From Acidobacteria bacterium Ga0077522 (GTDB lineage Bacteria > Acidobacteriota > Vicinamibacteria > Vicinamibacterales > Vicinamibacteraceae), in contig LNDN01000014.1 of the NCBI GenBank assembly GCA_001464065.1, forward strand, positions 1 through 44,609: 44,609 nt of DNA, read 5' to 3'. Within the stretch, counting starts at the first letter, position 1. Each line of letters opens with the position of its first letter. A program made the translations under genes and the position numbers. The notes beneath the pieces were generated by a model. It ran no database searches. It saw only the letters and a program-made list of their open reading frames with translations, and was not told the origin of the DNA. Positions 31,807 to 39,825 of the stretch are shown in pieces.

Positions 31807-34670
31807 GGCAGTGGGCGACGGGTCAGGCGGTCGTACTCGTCCTGCGCCGCGCGCCGCGGCGGGAAGTCGCTGTCGGCCGCGCGCCACAGGGACAGCGCCA
31901 TCTCGTACGACGTACGGCTGGCCGTGATGTTCCCCGTGGCGGCTCTGACACGGGCGAGGCCGAGCCAGGCCAGCGGCACCATCGGCGCGTACGGGTCCGT
32001 GCCGCGATGCTGGATCAGGCGCTCGTACTCTCCGGCCGCCTGCTCCCACGCCTGCTGGGCCCGATACGCCTCGCCACGCAGATAGAGCGGCACCAGCGCC
32101 GCAAGACCGCCGGTTTCCGTCTCACGCGCTGGCTCCAGCGCCGCGACGGCGTCGGCCGCCCGGCCCGCGTGCAAGGCGAGGCCAGCCCGGATGACCGGCC
32201 CGAGCACGGTGCGGACGTAGGTCGACTCGGGCGCGTCACGCTCCGCCGTCGCGAGCAGGGCCAGCACCTCGGCCCGTCGCCCCGCCAGGGCCAGGGCGCC
32301 CAGCGCCCGGAAGCGGCTCGAGGACGCCGCCGCGTCGGTGCGGGCCGCGAAGGCCATCATGCGCTTGACGCGATCGCCGAGGTCGGGACCTGGACGGCAG
32401 ATGGCTTCCAGCCAGGCGAGATGCGCCACCTGCCCGGCAGCGTTGCCCGGGAGCCCTCGCGCCAGCGCCAGTTCGGCGGCCTGCCGATAGAGTGACTCGC
32501 CCTCGCGCCACCGCCCCTCGAACATCGCGATCTGGCCCTGCGCCGCCATGAGGTCGAACTCGCGCGGTTGCCCGCGTCCCCAGGCCAGCTGCTGTGACGC
32601 CGTCGGGTCGCCCGCCATGACGGCCAGCTGGTACAGCAGGCGCCGGGTCGGCATCGTCGCGGCATCGGCGGCCACGCCGTCGGCCGCCGTGCGCCGTGCG
32701 TCGTCGTACCGGCCGAGCCCACGGTACGCCACCACGAGGTTGGAGATGGCGAACGGGTGATTCGGGCTGCGTCGCAGCGCCTCCTGGCCGGCGGCCAGCG
32801 CCTTGTCGTACTGTCCGAGCCGGTTGTAGACGACGGCGAGCGCGTTGGCCGGGACGAAATCGCGGGGATAGGCGACCTGCCAGGCCTGCAGGGTCTCGAC
32901 CACGGCGGCCTGATTGCCGGTCACGCGATCGTGGTACTGGTAGCGGATGAAGAGACGTTCGCGTTCGCTGACGCGATTCTGGTGCGCGTAGGCCTCGCGC
33001 GCGTGTTGCTCGCTGCGATCGATCTCCCCCATCACGCCGTACACGGTGCTCAACGTCGCATGCGCCTGGGCGAAATCCGGGTCCAGCGCGATCGCCTGCT
33101 TGAAGAAGGCGATCGACTCGAGCTCGCGGCCGCGGCGGCGCTCCTCGAGGCCGAGCGCGTAGGCCTTCAGCGCCGGGAGCGACGGCGTCGTCGCATCGGC
33201 CACCGGCGTGTCGAAGCGCGTGATGGATGGCAGCGACTCGCCGAGCTGCGTGCGCATCGTCGAGGCAATGCGACCGAGTTCGACGAGGACGGCCTCGCTG
33301 TCGGCGGCTTCGGCCTGGGCCTGCGCGAGCGTTTCGCCCGTGCGACAGTCGGTGGCCGTCACCGTGAGCACGTACTGGCGGCCGAACGGCGCCAGCCCGC
33401 CGTCGATCATCGCCTTGACGCCCAGCCGCTGGCAGGTCTCGCGCGCCACGTCGTGCGTCAACCGCTCGTCGGCCGGTCGCCCCATCAGGCGCAGCGTCGC
33501 CGCGATGCGGGCATCCGGGACGATGTCGAGGAAGGGCGACTGGCCCAGCTGCACCTTCAGGGCCGTGACGAGCGTGTCGTCGAACACCGGGTTGCCCGTC
33601 GTGTTGTCGAACACGCCGACCACGAGGCTGTCGCGGTCGGTGAGCGCGGGCGCGCGCCGCGTATACCAGCCGTAGCCCAGACTCCCGGCCACCAGCAGCA
33701 GTGACGCCCCCAGCGCCGCCCAGCGCCCGGCGGCACCGGGTCGGCCAGCCGGACGCGACGGACCGACGAGCGCGCGAGGCGTGGCGCCGCTCGGCGCGTC
33801 GGCCCGCGAGAGATCGGCCAGCAGGTCGCTGGCACGCTGGTAGCGCGTCGCCGGATCGGAGGCCAGCAACTTGACGATGATGGCGTCGAGCGCACGGGGC
33901 ACCTCCGGCTGCAGCGATCGCGGCGGCACGAACACGCCGTGCGTGATCTTGCCGAGCACCTGCGCGATGTCATCGCCCTCGAAGGCGCGCCGACCGGTCG
34001 CCATCTCGTAGAGCACGCTCCCGAGCGAGAAGAGATCCGTGCGGGCATCGAGCGCGCCGCCACTGGCCTGCTCGGGCGACATGTAGAACACGGTGCCCAT
34101 CGCCATGCCCGTCTGGGTGAGATGCAGCGGACGCGCGCCAGAGGCCGCGGTGGCGCTGGTGGCCACGGGACCGGACGCCGGGGCGCCGACCATGTCCTCG
34201 CCGGTGAGCCGCGCGAGCCCGAAGTCGAGCACCTTGACGTGGTCGCCGTCGGTGACGAAGAGATTGGCCGGCTTGATGTCGCGGTGGATGATGCCGCGGC
34301 GATGGGCCGCATCGAGGGCATCGGCCACCGGGCGGGCGAGGTGCACGACGCGCCACGGCGGCATCGGCCCCTCCTCGATCAGTTCGCGGACGGTGACGCC
34401 CTCGAGTCGCTCCATGACGATGAAGGCCTGGCCGTCGTGCTCGCCGAGCTCATGTATGGTGCAGATGTGCGGGTGCTGGAGGGCGGAGGCCAGGCGGGCC
34501 TCGCGCCGGAATCGGCTCAGCCATTCCTTCGACGCGGCGGCCTCGGGGTGGAGGATCTTGATCGCGACCTCGCGCCGCAGGCGCGTATCTTCGGCGCGGT
34601 AGACCTCGCCCATGCCACCCACCCCGAGCAGGCCGAGGAGGCGATAGTGCGACAGGTAGGATGCAACCAT
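31803..34670 (-). CDS. Membrane Ser/Thr protein kinase with FlgO-like/TPR sensor
   Basis: A 955-residue Hanks-type kinase. The catalytic domain (about 9-275) has the Gly-rich loop GVGGMGEVY, VAIK with Lys38, HRDIKPAN with Asp131, DFG at 149-151, and the YMSPEQ and DLFSLGSVLYEMATG motifs, so it should be active. A membrane segment (about 323-340) leads to an extracytoplasmic FlgO-like domain (GVFDNTTGNPVFDDTLVTALKV...) and a long TPR array. The GTG of the pseudokinase overlaps its stop. A TACAAT hexamer at 34715-34720 (minus strand) could be a -10 element but no -35 matches. Substrates are not evident. Confidence 0.95.
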   Translation of the reverse strand: MVASYLSHYRLLGLLGVGGMGEVYRAEDTRLRREVAIKILHPEAAASKEWLSRFRREARLASALQHPHICTIHELGEHDGQAFIVMERLEGVTVRELIEEGPMPPWRVVHLARPVADALDAAHRRGIIHRDIKPANLFVTDGDHVKVLDFGLARLTGEDMVGAPASGPVATSATAASGARPLHLTQTGMAMGTVFYMSPEQASGGALDARTDLFSLGSVLYEMATGRRAFEGDDIAQVLGKITHGVFVPPRSLQPEVPRALDAIIVKLLASDPATRYQRASDLLADLSRADAPSGATPRALVGPSRPAGRPGAAGRWAALGASLLLVAGSLGYGWYTRRAPALTDRDSLVVGVFDNTTGNPVFDDTLVTALKVQLGQSPFLDIVPDARIAATLRLMGRPADERLTHDVARETCQRLGVKAMIDGGLAPFGRQYVLTVTATDCRTGETLAQAQAEAADSEAVLVELGRIASTMRTQLGESLPSITRFDTPVADATTPSLPALKAYALGLEERRRGRELESIAFFKQAIALDPDFAQAHATLSTVYGVMGEIDRSEQHAREAYAHQNRVSERERLFIRYQYHDRVTGNQAAVVETLQAWQVAYPRDFVPANALAVVYNRLGQYDKALAAGQEALRRSPNHPFAISNLVVAYRGLGRYDDARRTAADGVAADAATMPTRRLLYQLAVMAGDPTASQQLAWGRGQPREFDLMAAQGQIAMFEGRWREGESLYRQAAELALARGLPGNAAGQVAHLAWLEAICRPGPDLGDRVKRMMAFAARTDAAASSSRFRALGALALAGRRAEVLALLATAERDAPESTYVRTVLGPVIRAGLALHAGRAADAVAALEPARETETGGLAALVPLYLRGEAYRAQQAWEQAAGEYERLIQHRGTDPYAPMVPLAWLGLARVRAATGNITASRTSYEMALSLWRAADSDFPPRRAAQDEYDRLTRRPLP

Positions 34671-34736
34671 GGGGGCCAGGCACGCGTGCGCGTGCGCTGC
34701 CGCGAACGGCGGTGATTGTACAGCAGCCGACCGGCG

Positions 34737-35012
34737 TCAGCCTGCCGCGAGCCGAGGGCGTGTGCCGGCCTCCGACGACAGCGCATGGCGCACGTGGGCG
34801 AGCAGCGTGGTCGGGGTGAACGGCTTGCGCAGCAGGACGACCAGCGGTCGCGTGTCGGCGGTGGCATGCGCGGCCGGCGTGGCGGGCGTGGCCGGCGGCG
34901 CCAGCCCCTGGGCGGTCGCACGCACGCCTGTCCACACGCCGAGAACCACGCATGCCGCCGTGAGGCCCACGACGGCTCGTGGGCGGTGACCGGACGCGAA
35001 GGTCAGCAGCAC
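34737..35012 (-). CDS. Small exported/membrane protein ending in a receiver-like tail
   Basis: A 91-residue ORF with codon use like its neighbours. Residues 15-34 form a hydrophobic signal or anchor segment ending in ATAQG. After an Ala/Pro/Thr linker the last 35 residues (LVVLLRKPFTPTTLLAHVRHAL) match the final strand, conserved Lys-Pro and last helix of a response-regulator receiver domain. The phospho-Asp and the rest of the fold are missing, so it cannot be a working receiver. It may be a chimeric remnant or a small protein in its own right. It is 66 bases upstream of the kinase gene on the same strand. Low confidence that it is expressed. Confidence 0.4.
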   Translation of the reverse strand: MLLTFASGHRPRAVVGLTAACVVLGVWTGVRATAQGLAPPATPATPAAHATADTRPLVVLLRKPFTPTTLLAHVRHALSSEAGTRPRLAAG

Positions 35013-35081
35013 GCCCCGACTGTACGCGCGGGGCGGGGGACCGCAAGCCGCGCCCTGCCACCCTCAAGCGGTCGCCGCCGG

Positions 35082-35768
35082 TCAGGGACGCGAGGTCAGG
35101 GCCCCGTCCCACCAGCGCGAGAGATTGCCCTGCGGCGAGCGCTGGTGATGGGCGTAGTGCGACGTGTCGTTGAACAGCATCAGGCGGGCGCGCACGGCAT
35201 CGCGGAAGTCGAGCACGTTGAGGCAGGCTGGCGCCTGATCGAGGCGGTCACGGTAGCCGCGCGCATCGAAGCCGAGCAGGCTGCTCAGCAGGATGCGGAT
35301 GGTGGCCTTGTGCGAGATCACGGCCACGCACTCGCCGTGATGGCGGGTGACGATCTCGCGGATGACGGGCAGCGCGCGGGCCAGCACCGCCACGCCCGAC
35401 TCGCCGCCCTCGGGCGCGAACGTGAACGGGTCTTCTTCCCACGCCGCGTACTCGTCGCCGAACTGCGCCTCGACCTCGGCCCGCGTCAGTCCCTCCCAGC
35501 GGCCGTGACTGATCTCGGCGAGGCCGTCACGCGTGATGGGCTCGAGGCCGAACGTCTTGCCGATGATGGTGGCGGTCTCGATGGTGCGCGACAGCGGGCT
35601 GCTGTAGATGGCCGAGACCGGATCGTGCCGCAGTCGCTCGCCGAGCTTCGCGGCCTGCCAGCGGCCCTCATCGGACAGGTCCACCCCGACCGCGCCCGAG
35701 AAGCGGTTCTCGGCGGTCAGCTGCGTGGCCCCGTGACGCACGAGGAAGAGGCGTGTGGTCGTAGACAC
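35082..35768 (-). CDS. Histidine phosphatase (phosphoglycerate mutase-like) family protein
   Basis: A 228-residue branch-1 histidine phosphatase. The phospho-His motif is LVRHG (His12). Further core residues lie in SSPLSRTIETA, the acidic EISHGRWEGLT block and VISHKATIR (second His). This matches cobalamin-phosphatase/GpmB-like broad-range phosphatases rather than glycolytic dPGM. The start is a GTG at 35768. The next gene upstream, the rhodanese-methyltransferase, is divergent. The substrate is not evident. Confidence 0.85.
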   Translation of the reverse strand: MSTTTRLFLVRHGATQLTAENRFSGAVGVDLSDEGRWQAAKLGERLRHDPVSAIYSSPLSRTIETATIIGKTFGLEPITRDGLAEISHGRWEGLTRAEVEAQFGDEYAAWEEDPFTFAPEGGESGVAVLARALPVIREIVTRHHGECVAVISHKATIRILLSSLLGFDARGYRDRLDQAPACLNVLDFRDAVRARLMLFNDTSHYAHHQRSPQGNLSRWWDGALTSRP

Positions 35769-35860
35769 GCGGACATCTTACTGCCGGACCGAGGCGCCGC
35801 CGCTGACGGCCGGCTCGGAGAGCCGGCCCTGCCCGACGCCACTGCCGATACCATTGACGC

Positions 35861-36709
35861 ATGCAACTCGACCCGTCGTACGACCGGAAGGTCAGGCAGG
35901 TGGCAGGCGCCGACGCCGTCGCGCTCGTGGAGACAGGCATCCGGGTGCTGGACGTGCGCACGCCGGGCGAGTTCAGCGGCCTCGGCCACATTCCCGGCGC
36001 CACGCTGTTGCCGGTGCAGCTCATCGCCAGCGCACCTGCCGTGCTGGGCGACGTCGACACGCCCGTGCTGGTGACGTGCGAGCACGCGGTGCGCAGCAAG
36101 GTCGCGACGCGCCTGCTCGCGCAGGCCGGCTTCACGCAGGTGTACGAGCTCGCCCACGGCATGGCGCTGTGGGACGGGCCGCGCGCGCATGAGTCACAGG
36201 CGATGACCGGGCCGTCCCCCTGGCTGTTCGAGTGCGGGGACCTGATTCCGCGCAGCGGCCGGGCGCTCGACGTCGCCTGCGGGCGCGGCCGGCACGCCCT
36301 GCTGCTGGCGTCGACTGGCCTCGACGTCACCGCGATCGACCGCGACGCCGACGCCCTCGCCCGCCTCCAGGATCAGGCCGATCGCCTGGGCCTCGCCGTC
36401 CAGACCCGGGTCACCGACCTCGAAACCAGCGACGTCGACCTCGGGGAGCCCGGGTACGACCTCGTCCTCGTGACCAGGTATCTGCACCGGCCACTGATGC
36501 CGCACCTGCTGCTGTCGCTGGCACCGGGAGGCGTGCTGCTCTACGAGACCTTCCTGACGCGGCAGGCCGAGACCGGCCATCCGAAGAACCCCGCGTTCCT
36601 GCTGGCGCCAGGCGAACTGCTCGACCTGGTACGACCGCTGGAGGTGCTGCGCCAGTTCGAGGGCGAGTTCGACGGCCACTGGATCGCGGCCGTCGCGGCC
36701 CGGCGATAA
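35861..36709 (+). CDS. Rhodanese-methyltransferase fusion protein
   Basis: A 282-residue fusion. Residues 1-107 form a rhodanese domain with the DVRTPGEF motif and active-site Cys73 in the loop CEHAVRS. Residues about 118-282 form a class I SAM methyltransferase with motif I DVACGRGRH (137-145), AIDRD at strand 2 and GGVLLYETF near strand 5, close to TehB-like methyltransferases. Such a fusion suggests that sulfur, selenium or tellurium carried on the Cys is methylated and released; this is inference. No other sulfur gene is adjacent. A stable hairpin lies eight bases after the stop. Confidence 0.85.
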   Translation: MQLDPSYDRKVRQVAGADAVALVETGIRVLDVRTPGEFSGLGHIPGATLLPVQLIASAPAVLGDVDTPVLVTCEHAVRSKVATRLLAQAGFTQVYELAHGMALWDGPRAHESQAMTGPSPWLFECGDLIPRSGRALDVACGRGRHALLLASTGLDVTAIDRDADALARLQDQADRLGLAVQTRVTDLETSDVDLGEPGYDLVLVTRYLHRPLMPHLLLSLAPGGVLLYETFLTRQAETGHPKNPAFLLAPGELLDLVRPLEVLRQFEGEFDGHWIAAVAARR

Positions 36710-36717
36710 GCCGTCAC

Positions 36718-36738
36718 GGCCCGCTCGGCGAGCGGGCC
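36718..36738. terminator. Hairpin after the rhodanese-methyltransferase gene
   Basis: A perfect 9-bp stem (GGCCCGCTC / GAGCGGGCC) with a 3-base loop, eight bases past the stop codon. It could be a transcript-end hairpin; the following bases are C-rich, not T-rich. Confidence 0.5.
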
Positions 36739-36753
36739 CTCCCCCACCTGTAG

Positions 36754-36775
36754 CCGTCGACCTTCAGGTCGACGG
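36754..36775. repeat. REP-like palindrome, copy 1 (intergenic)
   Basis: Perfect 10-bp inverted repeat CCGTCGACCT-TC-AGGTCGACGG, preceded by TGTAG at 36749. It lies between two convergent genes. Two related copies are inside the mutB coding sequence (41906-41927 and 41947-41968), and all share the GACCT-TC-AGGTC core. Confidence 0.85.
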
Positions 36776-36798
36776 TCAGTGATCTCGCGCGGAACCCG

Positions 36799-37593
36799 TC
36801 ATGGCAGGGTCTTGACGAGGCGCCGGCCGAGCGCCGAGGTCAGGACGTCGTCCTTCGGGAAGGCGTGCCCCCGATACGGCACGAATCCTTCGGCATGCGT
36901 CACGGACCGCTTGCCGAACGCGCGTGCCCGCTCGGCGCCGACCCGGCGCATCCAGTGGAGATACTCGTCCTCGCCGTGCTGTTCGTGCAGCCACGCGCGC
37001 TGCGAGGCATGGGCGGCCAGCATCGCCGCCTTGCGCTCCAGCACCGCCGAGATGTCGACAACGACGTGCGCGGCGGCGCGGGTGCCGTCGGGCGTGGCCA
37101 GGTCGATGGGATCGGCGTACAGGAGCGACGGCAGCGCCGCGCAGGGCGGCGCTGCGCGGCGCGCGCGGGTCCCCACGGGTGGCAGCGCCTTCCAGTTGGG
37201 GATGGTCGATCCGAAGGCGGCGTCGCGCGCCAGGTACGACGTCTGCTCGTGGTCGGCCATGTAGTCGACCGGCGGATGGGTGATGAGCACGTCAGGCCGC
37301 ACCGCGCGCAGCAATCCGGTGACGATGCGCTTCTGCCGCTCGGTGTGCGCGATCGTCAGGTCCTCGATGCCGAGGCAGGTGTAGCCGGCGCCGAGCAGGG
37401 CGGCCGAGGCCGCCGCTTCCTTGCGGCGGACGCGCGCGATGGCCGCGGCCGACAGGGTGGACGACCCGAGGTCGCCAGCCGTCATCGTGGCCAGGTGCAC
37501 GTCCCATCCCGCGTCCTTGAGCAGGAGGAGCGTGCCCGCGCAGGTGATCTCGATGTCGTCGGGATGCGCCATCAGCGCGAGCACGCGTGGCAT
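36799..37593 (-). CDS. PIG-L/LmbE family deacetylase
   Basis: A 264-residue zinc-dependent N-deacetylase-like protein. The AHPDD metal motif sits at 9-13, a second block is THPPVDYMADHEQT (HPxDxxxDH-like), and a third metal-site His may be in HASQRAW. Family members deacetylate GlcNAc derivatives. Here the gene follows a Gfo/Idh/MocA oxidoreductase by four bases, suggesting action on the same sugar or glycoside. It is the last gene of the long minus-strand run. Confidence 0.9.
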   Translation of the reverse strand: MPRVLALMAHPDDIEITCAGTLLLLKDAGWDVHLATMTAGDLGSSTLSAAAIARVRRKEAAASAALLGAGYTCLGIEDLTIAHTERQKRIVTGLLRAVRPDVLITHPPVDYMADHEQTSYLARDAAFGSTIPNWKALPPVGTRARRAAPPCAALPSLLYADPIDLATPDGTRAAAHVVVDISAVLERKAAMLAAHASQRAWLHEQHGEDEYLHWMRRVGAERARAFGKRSVTHAEGFVPYRGHAFPKDDVLTSALGRRLVKTLP

Positions 37594-37597
37594 GGCG

Positions 37598-38635
37598 CTA
37601 CGCGAGCTCCGACAGCGTCACCGGCACGCCGCGCTGCACCGACAGGTCGGCCGCATAGGCGACGCGGTGGCTCTCGAGGGCCGTGTCGAAGTCGGTCAGC
37701 GGCATGGTGGTGCCCGCCAGCGTGCTGTCCACGAAGGCCTGGAACTGCGGCTGGTACGGGTGATCGCTGACGTCGCCCGAGTCGATCGGATGCGTCGCGA
37801 GCTCGCTCCACCGCGTCTTGATCATCCCCGGCAGCCTGGTCGTGTGCAGCTTGGTGTCGAGCAGCGTCCCGTGGCTGCCGACCAGGTGCGAGTGGAAGTA
37901 GTAGGGCTGCAGGCAGTCGATGCACGAGGTGACCTTGCCGACCTGCCCCCCGGCGAACTTGAGCAGGCTGATCGTCGTGGTCGGGTACTCGTACGGCGTG
38001 AAGTGCTCGCTCGACGACGTCGTCCCGTAGGCCGTCACTTCCTCGACGGGCGAGGACATCAGCATCAGCAGGATGTCCATGGCGTGGATGCCGGCCGTCA
38101 GCAGGCTCGACGCGCCCATGTCCTTCTTGATGTTCCAGCCGTACTGGCCGTACCACGGCCCGATGCCATGGTAGTAGTCGACCTCACCGAAGTGCAGGTC
38201 GCCGAGCAGCCCCTGCTCCACCACCGACCGGGTCAGCGTGAACTGGGCGCTGTAGCGCACCTCGAGGCACACCATCGCCTTGACGCCGTTGGCCCGAATC
38301 GCCGCCTGCACCCGCCGTGCGTCCTCCCACGACAGGGCGATCGGCTTCTCGATGATCAGGTGCTTGCCGGCGTTGGCCGCGGCGATCGCCTGCTCGGCGT
38401 GATAGGGATGCGGCGTGCAGATGTCGATGGCATCGATGTCGGGATCGGCCAGCATGTCGGCGTAGTCGCGATAGGCCTTGAGCGGCTGCCCGTACTGCGC
38501 CTGCAGGGCCGCGGGCGTGAGTTCCCGCCGCGAGCACACGGCAGTCACGCTCGCGCCCGTCACGTGCTTGAACGTCTCGATGTGCGCCCCGGCCACCCAG
38601 CCGAGGCCGACGATCCCGATCTGCAATTCACTCAT
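37598..38635 (-). CDS. Gfo/Idh/MocA family NAD(P)-dependent oxidoreductase
   Basis: A 345-residue sugar oxidoreductase. It has the N-terminal Rossmann motif [12 protein letters not shown], the EKPIALS motif with the conserved Lys, and the C-terminal sheet domain ([20 protein letters not shown]). Members oxidise or isomerise sugars and cyclitols, often giving 3-keto forms. No signal peptide is visible. The start overlaps the end of the meaB reading frame by eight bases. Its 3' neighbour is the LmbE deacetylase, four bases away. Confidence 0.9.
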   Translation of the reverse strand: MSELQIGIVGLGWVAGAHIETFKHVTGASVTAVCSRRELTPAALQAQYGQPLKAYRDYADMLADPDIDAIDICTPHPYHAEQAIAAANAGKHLIIEKPIALSWEDARRVQAAIRANGVKAMVCLEVRYSAQFTLTRSVVEQGLLGDLHFGEVDYYHGIGPWYGQYGWNIKKDMGASSLLTAGIHAMDILLMLMSSPVEEVTAYGTTSSSEHFTPYEYPTTTISLLKFAGGQVGKVTSCIDCLQPYYFHSHLVGSHGTLLDTKLHTTRLPGMIKTRWSELATHPIDSGDVSDHPYQPQFQAFVDSTLAGTTMPLTDFDTALESHRVAYAADLSVQRGVPVTLSELA

Positions 38636-39773
38636 TGGCTGCGAGGCTCCGATGGCGCAGGCGACGGCCTGCCGCTTGCGGGCTACAGCCTACAACGGGA
38701 ATGCCGCCATGCCGGAATGCTGGAATGCCGGATCTCGAACGCCGGCAACATGTCCGGACGTGGGGCACATGCCGCCGAAGACAGGCGCATCTACGGAGCA
38801 ACGCGCGGGCGGCGGCAAACGCCGTGGTGTGGCCCTCGCCGACGGCCGACTCCAGCACCGGCAGGGCCGCGGCGACGGCCGGGTCGGCGCGGAAGGCCCG
38901 CTGCAACCCCTCCGTCACGAGCTCGCGCATCCAGGCCAGGGCCTGCTGCCGACGACGCAGCGCGAACTGACCGGCGGCGTCCATGTGGGCACGATGGGCG
39001 ATGACGACGTCCCACAGGCCAGCGATGCCGTCGTGCGTGATCGCCGAGCAGGTCACGACCGGCGGCATCCAGCCATCGGCCGGCGCCGGAAACAGGTGCA
39101 GCGCCGCGCGGTACTCCCCGCGGGCCCGCTCGGCGCGCGCCTTCATCTCGCCATCGGCCTTGTTGATGGCGATGGCATCGACCATCTCGATGATGCCGCG
39201 CTTGATGCCCTGCAGTTCGTCGCCCGCCCCGGGCAGCATCAGCAGCAGGAAGAAGTCGGTCATCGACCGCACGGCCGTCTCCGACTGCCCGACGCCGACC
39301 GTCTCGACGAGAATCGTGCCGAAGCCGGCGGCCTCGCAGAGGAGGATCGTCTCGCGCGTGCGCCGCGCCACACCGCCGAGGAAGCCGCGCGACGGCGACG
39401 GCCGGATGTAGGCCGCCTCTTCGAGGGACAGGCGCTCCATCCGCGTCTTGTCGCCGAGGATGCTGCCGCCAGAAATCGGACTGGAGGGATCGACGCTCAG
39501 GACCGCGACGCGCTCGCCGCGGTCCCGCACGAGGTGCATGCCGAGCGTGTCGATGAAGGTGCTCTTGCCGACGCCGGGGACGCCGGTGATGCCGACGCGC
39601 AGCGATCGACCGGCGTGCGGCAGCACCGCGTCGAGCAGCGCGGCGGCCGGCTCGGCATCGGCGGGGCGCTCGCTCTCGACGAGCGTGATGGCGCGCGCGA
39701 GCACCGCGCGATCCCCGCGCAACACGCCATCGACGTACGCGCCGACCGTGAGCCGCCCGCGCGCGGAGGTCAC
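38628..39773 (-). CDS. meaB: Methylmalonyl-CoA mutase-associated GTPase MeaB with odd C-terminal tail
   Basis: A 381-residue G3E-family GTPase that protects and reloads the B12 mutase. The P-loop is GVPGVGKS (64-71), followed by [20 protein letters not shown], the ETVGVGQSE switch motif and the base-recognition NKAD. The family's usual end is near residue 329. The remaining about 52 residues are Cys/Arg-rich and unlike MeaB; they are encoded by a repeat-like stretch (38631-38786) containing several GGAATGC/GGCATTCC units. The start is a GTG at 39773. It lies 52 bases after the mutase large-subunit gene and overlaps the next gene by eight bases. Confidence 0.9.
   Translation of the reverse strand: MTSARGRLTVGAYVDGVLRGDRAVLARAITLVESERPADAEPAAALLDAVLPHAGRSLRVGITGVPGVGKSTFIDTLGMHLVRDRGERVAVLSVDPSSPISGGSILGDKTRMERLSLEEAAYIRPSPSRGFLGGVARRTRETILLCEAAGFGTILVETVGVGQSETAVRSMTDFFLLLMLPGAGDELQGIKRGIIEMVDAIAINKADGEMKARAERARGEYRAALHLFPAPADGWMPPVVTCSAITHDGIAGLWDVVIAHRAHMDAAGQFALRRRQQALAWMRELVTEGLQRAFRADPAVAAALPVLESAVGEGHTTAFAAARALLRRCACLRRHVPHVRTCCRRSRSGIPAFRHGGIPVVGCSPQAAGRRLRHRSLAANE
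38697..38736. repeat. GGAATGC repeat cluster inside the meaB reading frame
   Basis: Imperfect repeats of the word GGAATGC(C), with 8-bp spacing between the best two copies. Read on the minus strand they give GGCATTC words, which also make up the array at 2601-2632. They fall within the atypical tail of meaB. Confidence 0.6.
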
Positions 39774-39825
39774 GGTGCGTGCCCTGAGCGACGTCTGGGC
39801 CGCGGGCCGCGGCGGAGTCGAAGGG

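Noticed and set aside
34715-34720. TACAAT as the -10 element of the kinase gene
   Set aside because: No acceptable -35 hexamer lies at the right distance, so a promoter cannot be supported.
36718-36738. Classical Rho-independent terminator
   Set aside because: The hairpin is strong but is followed by C-rich rather than T-rich sequence, so it is listed only as a hairpin of uncertain role.
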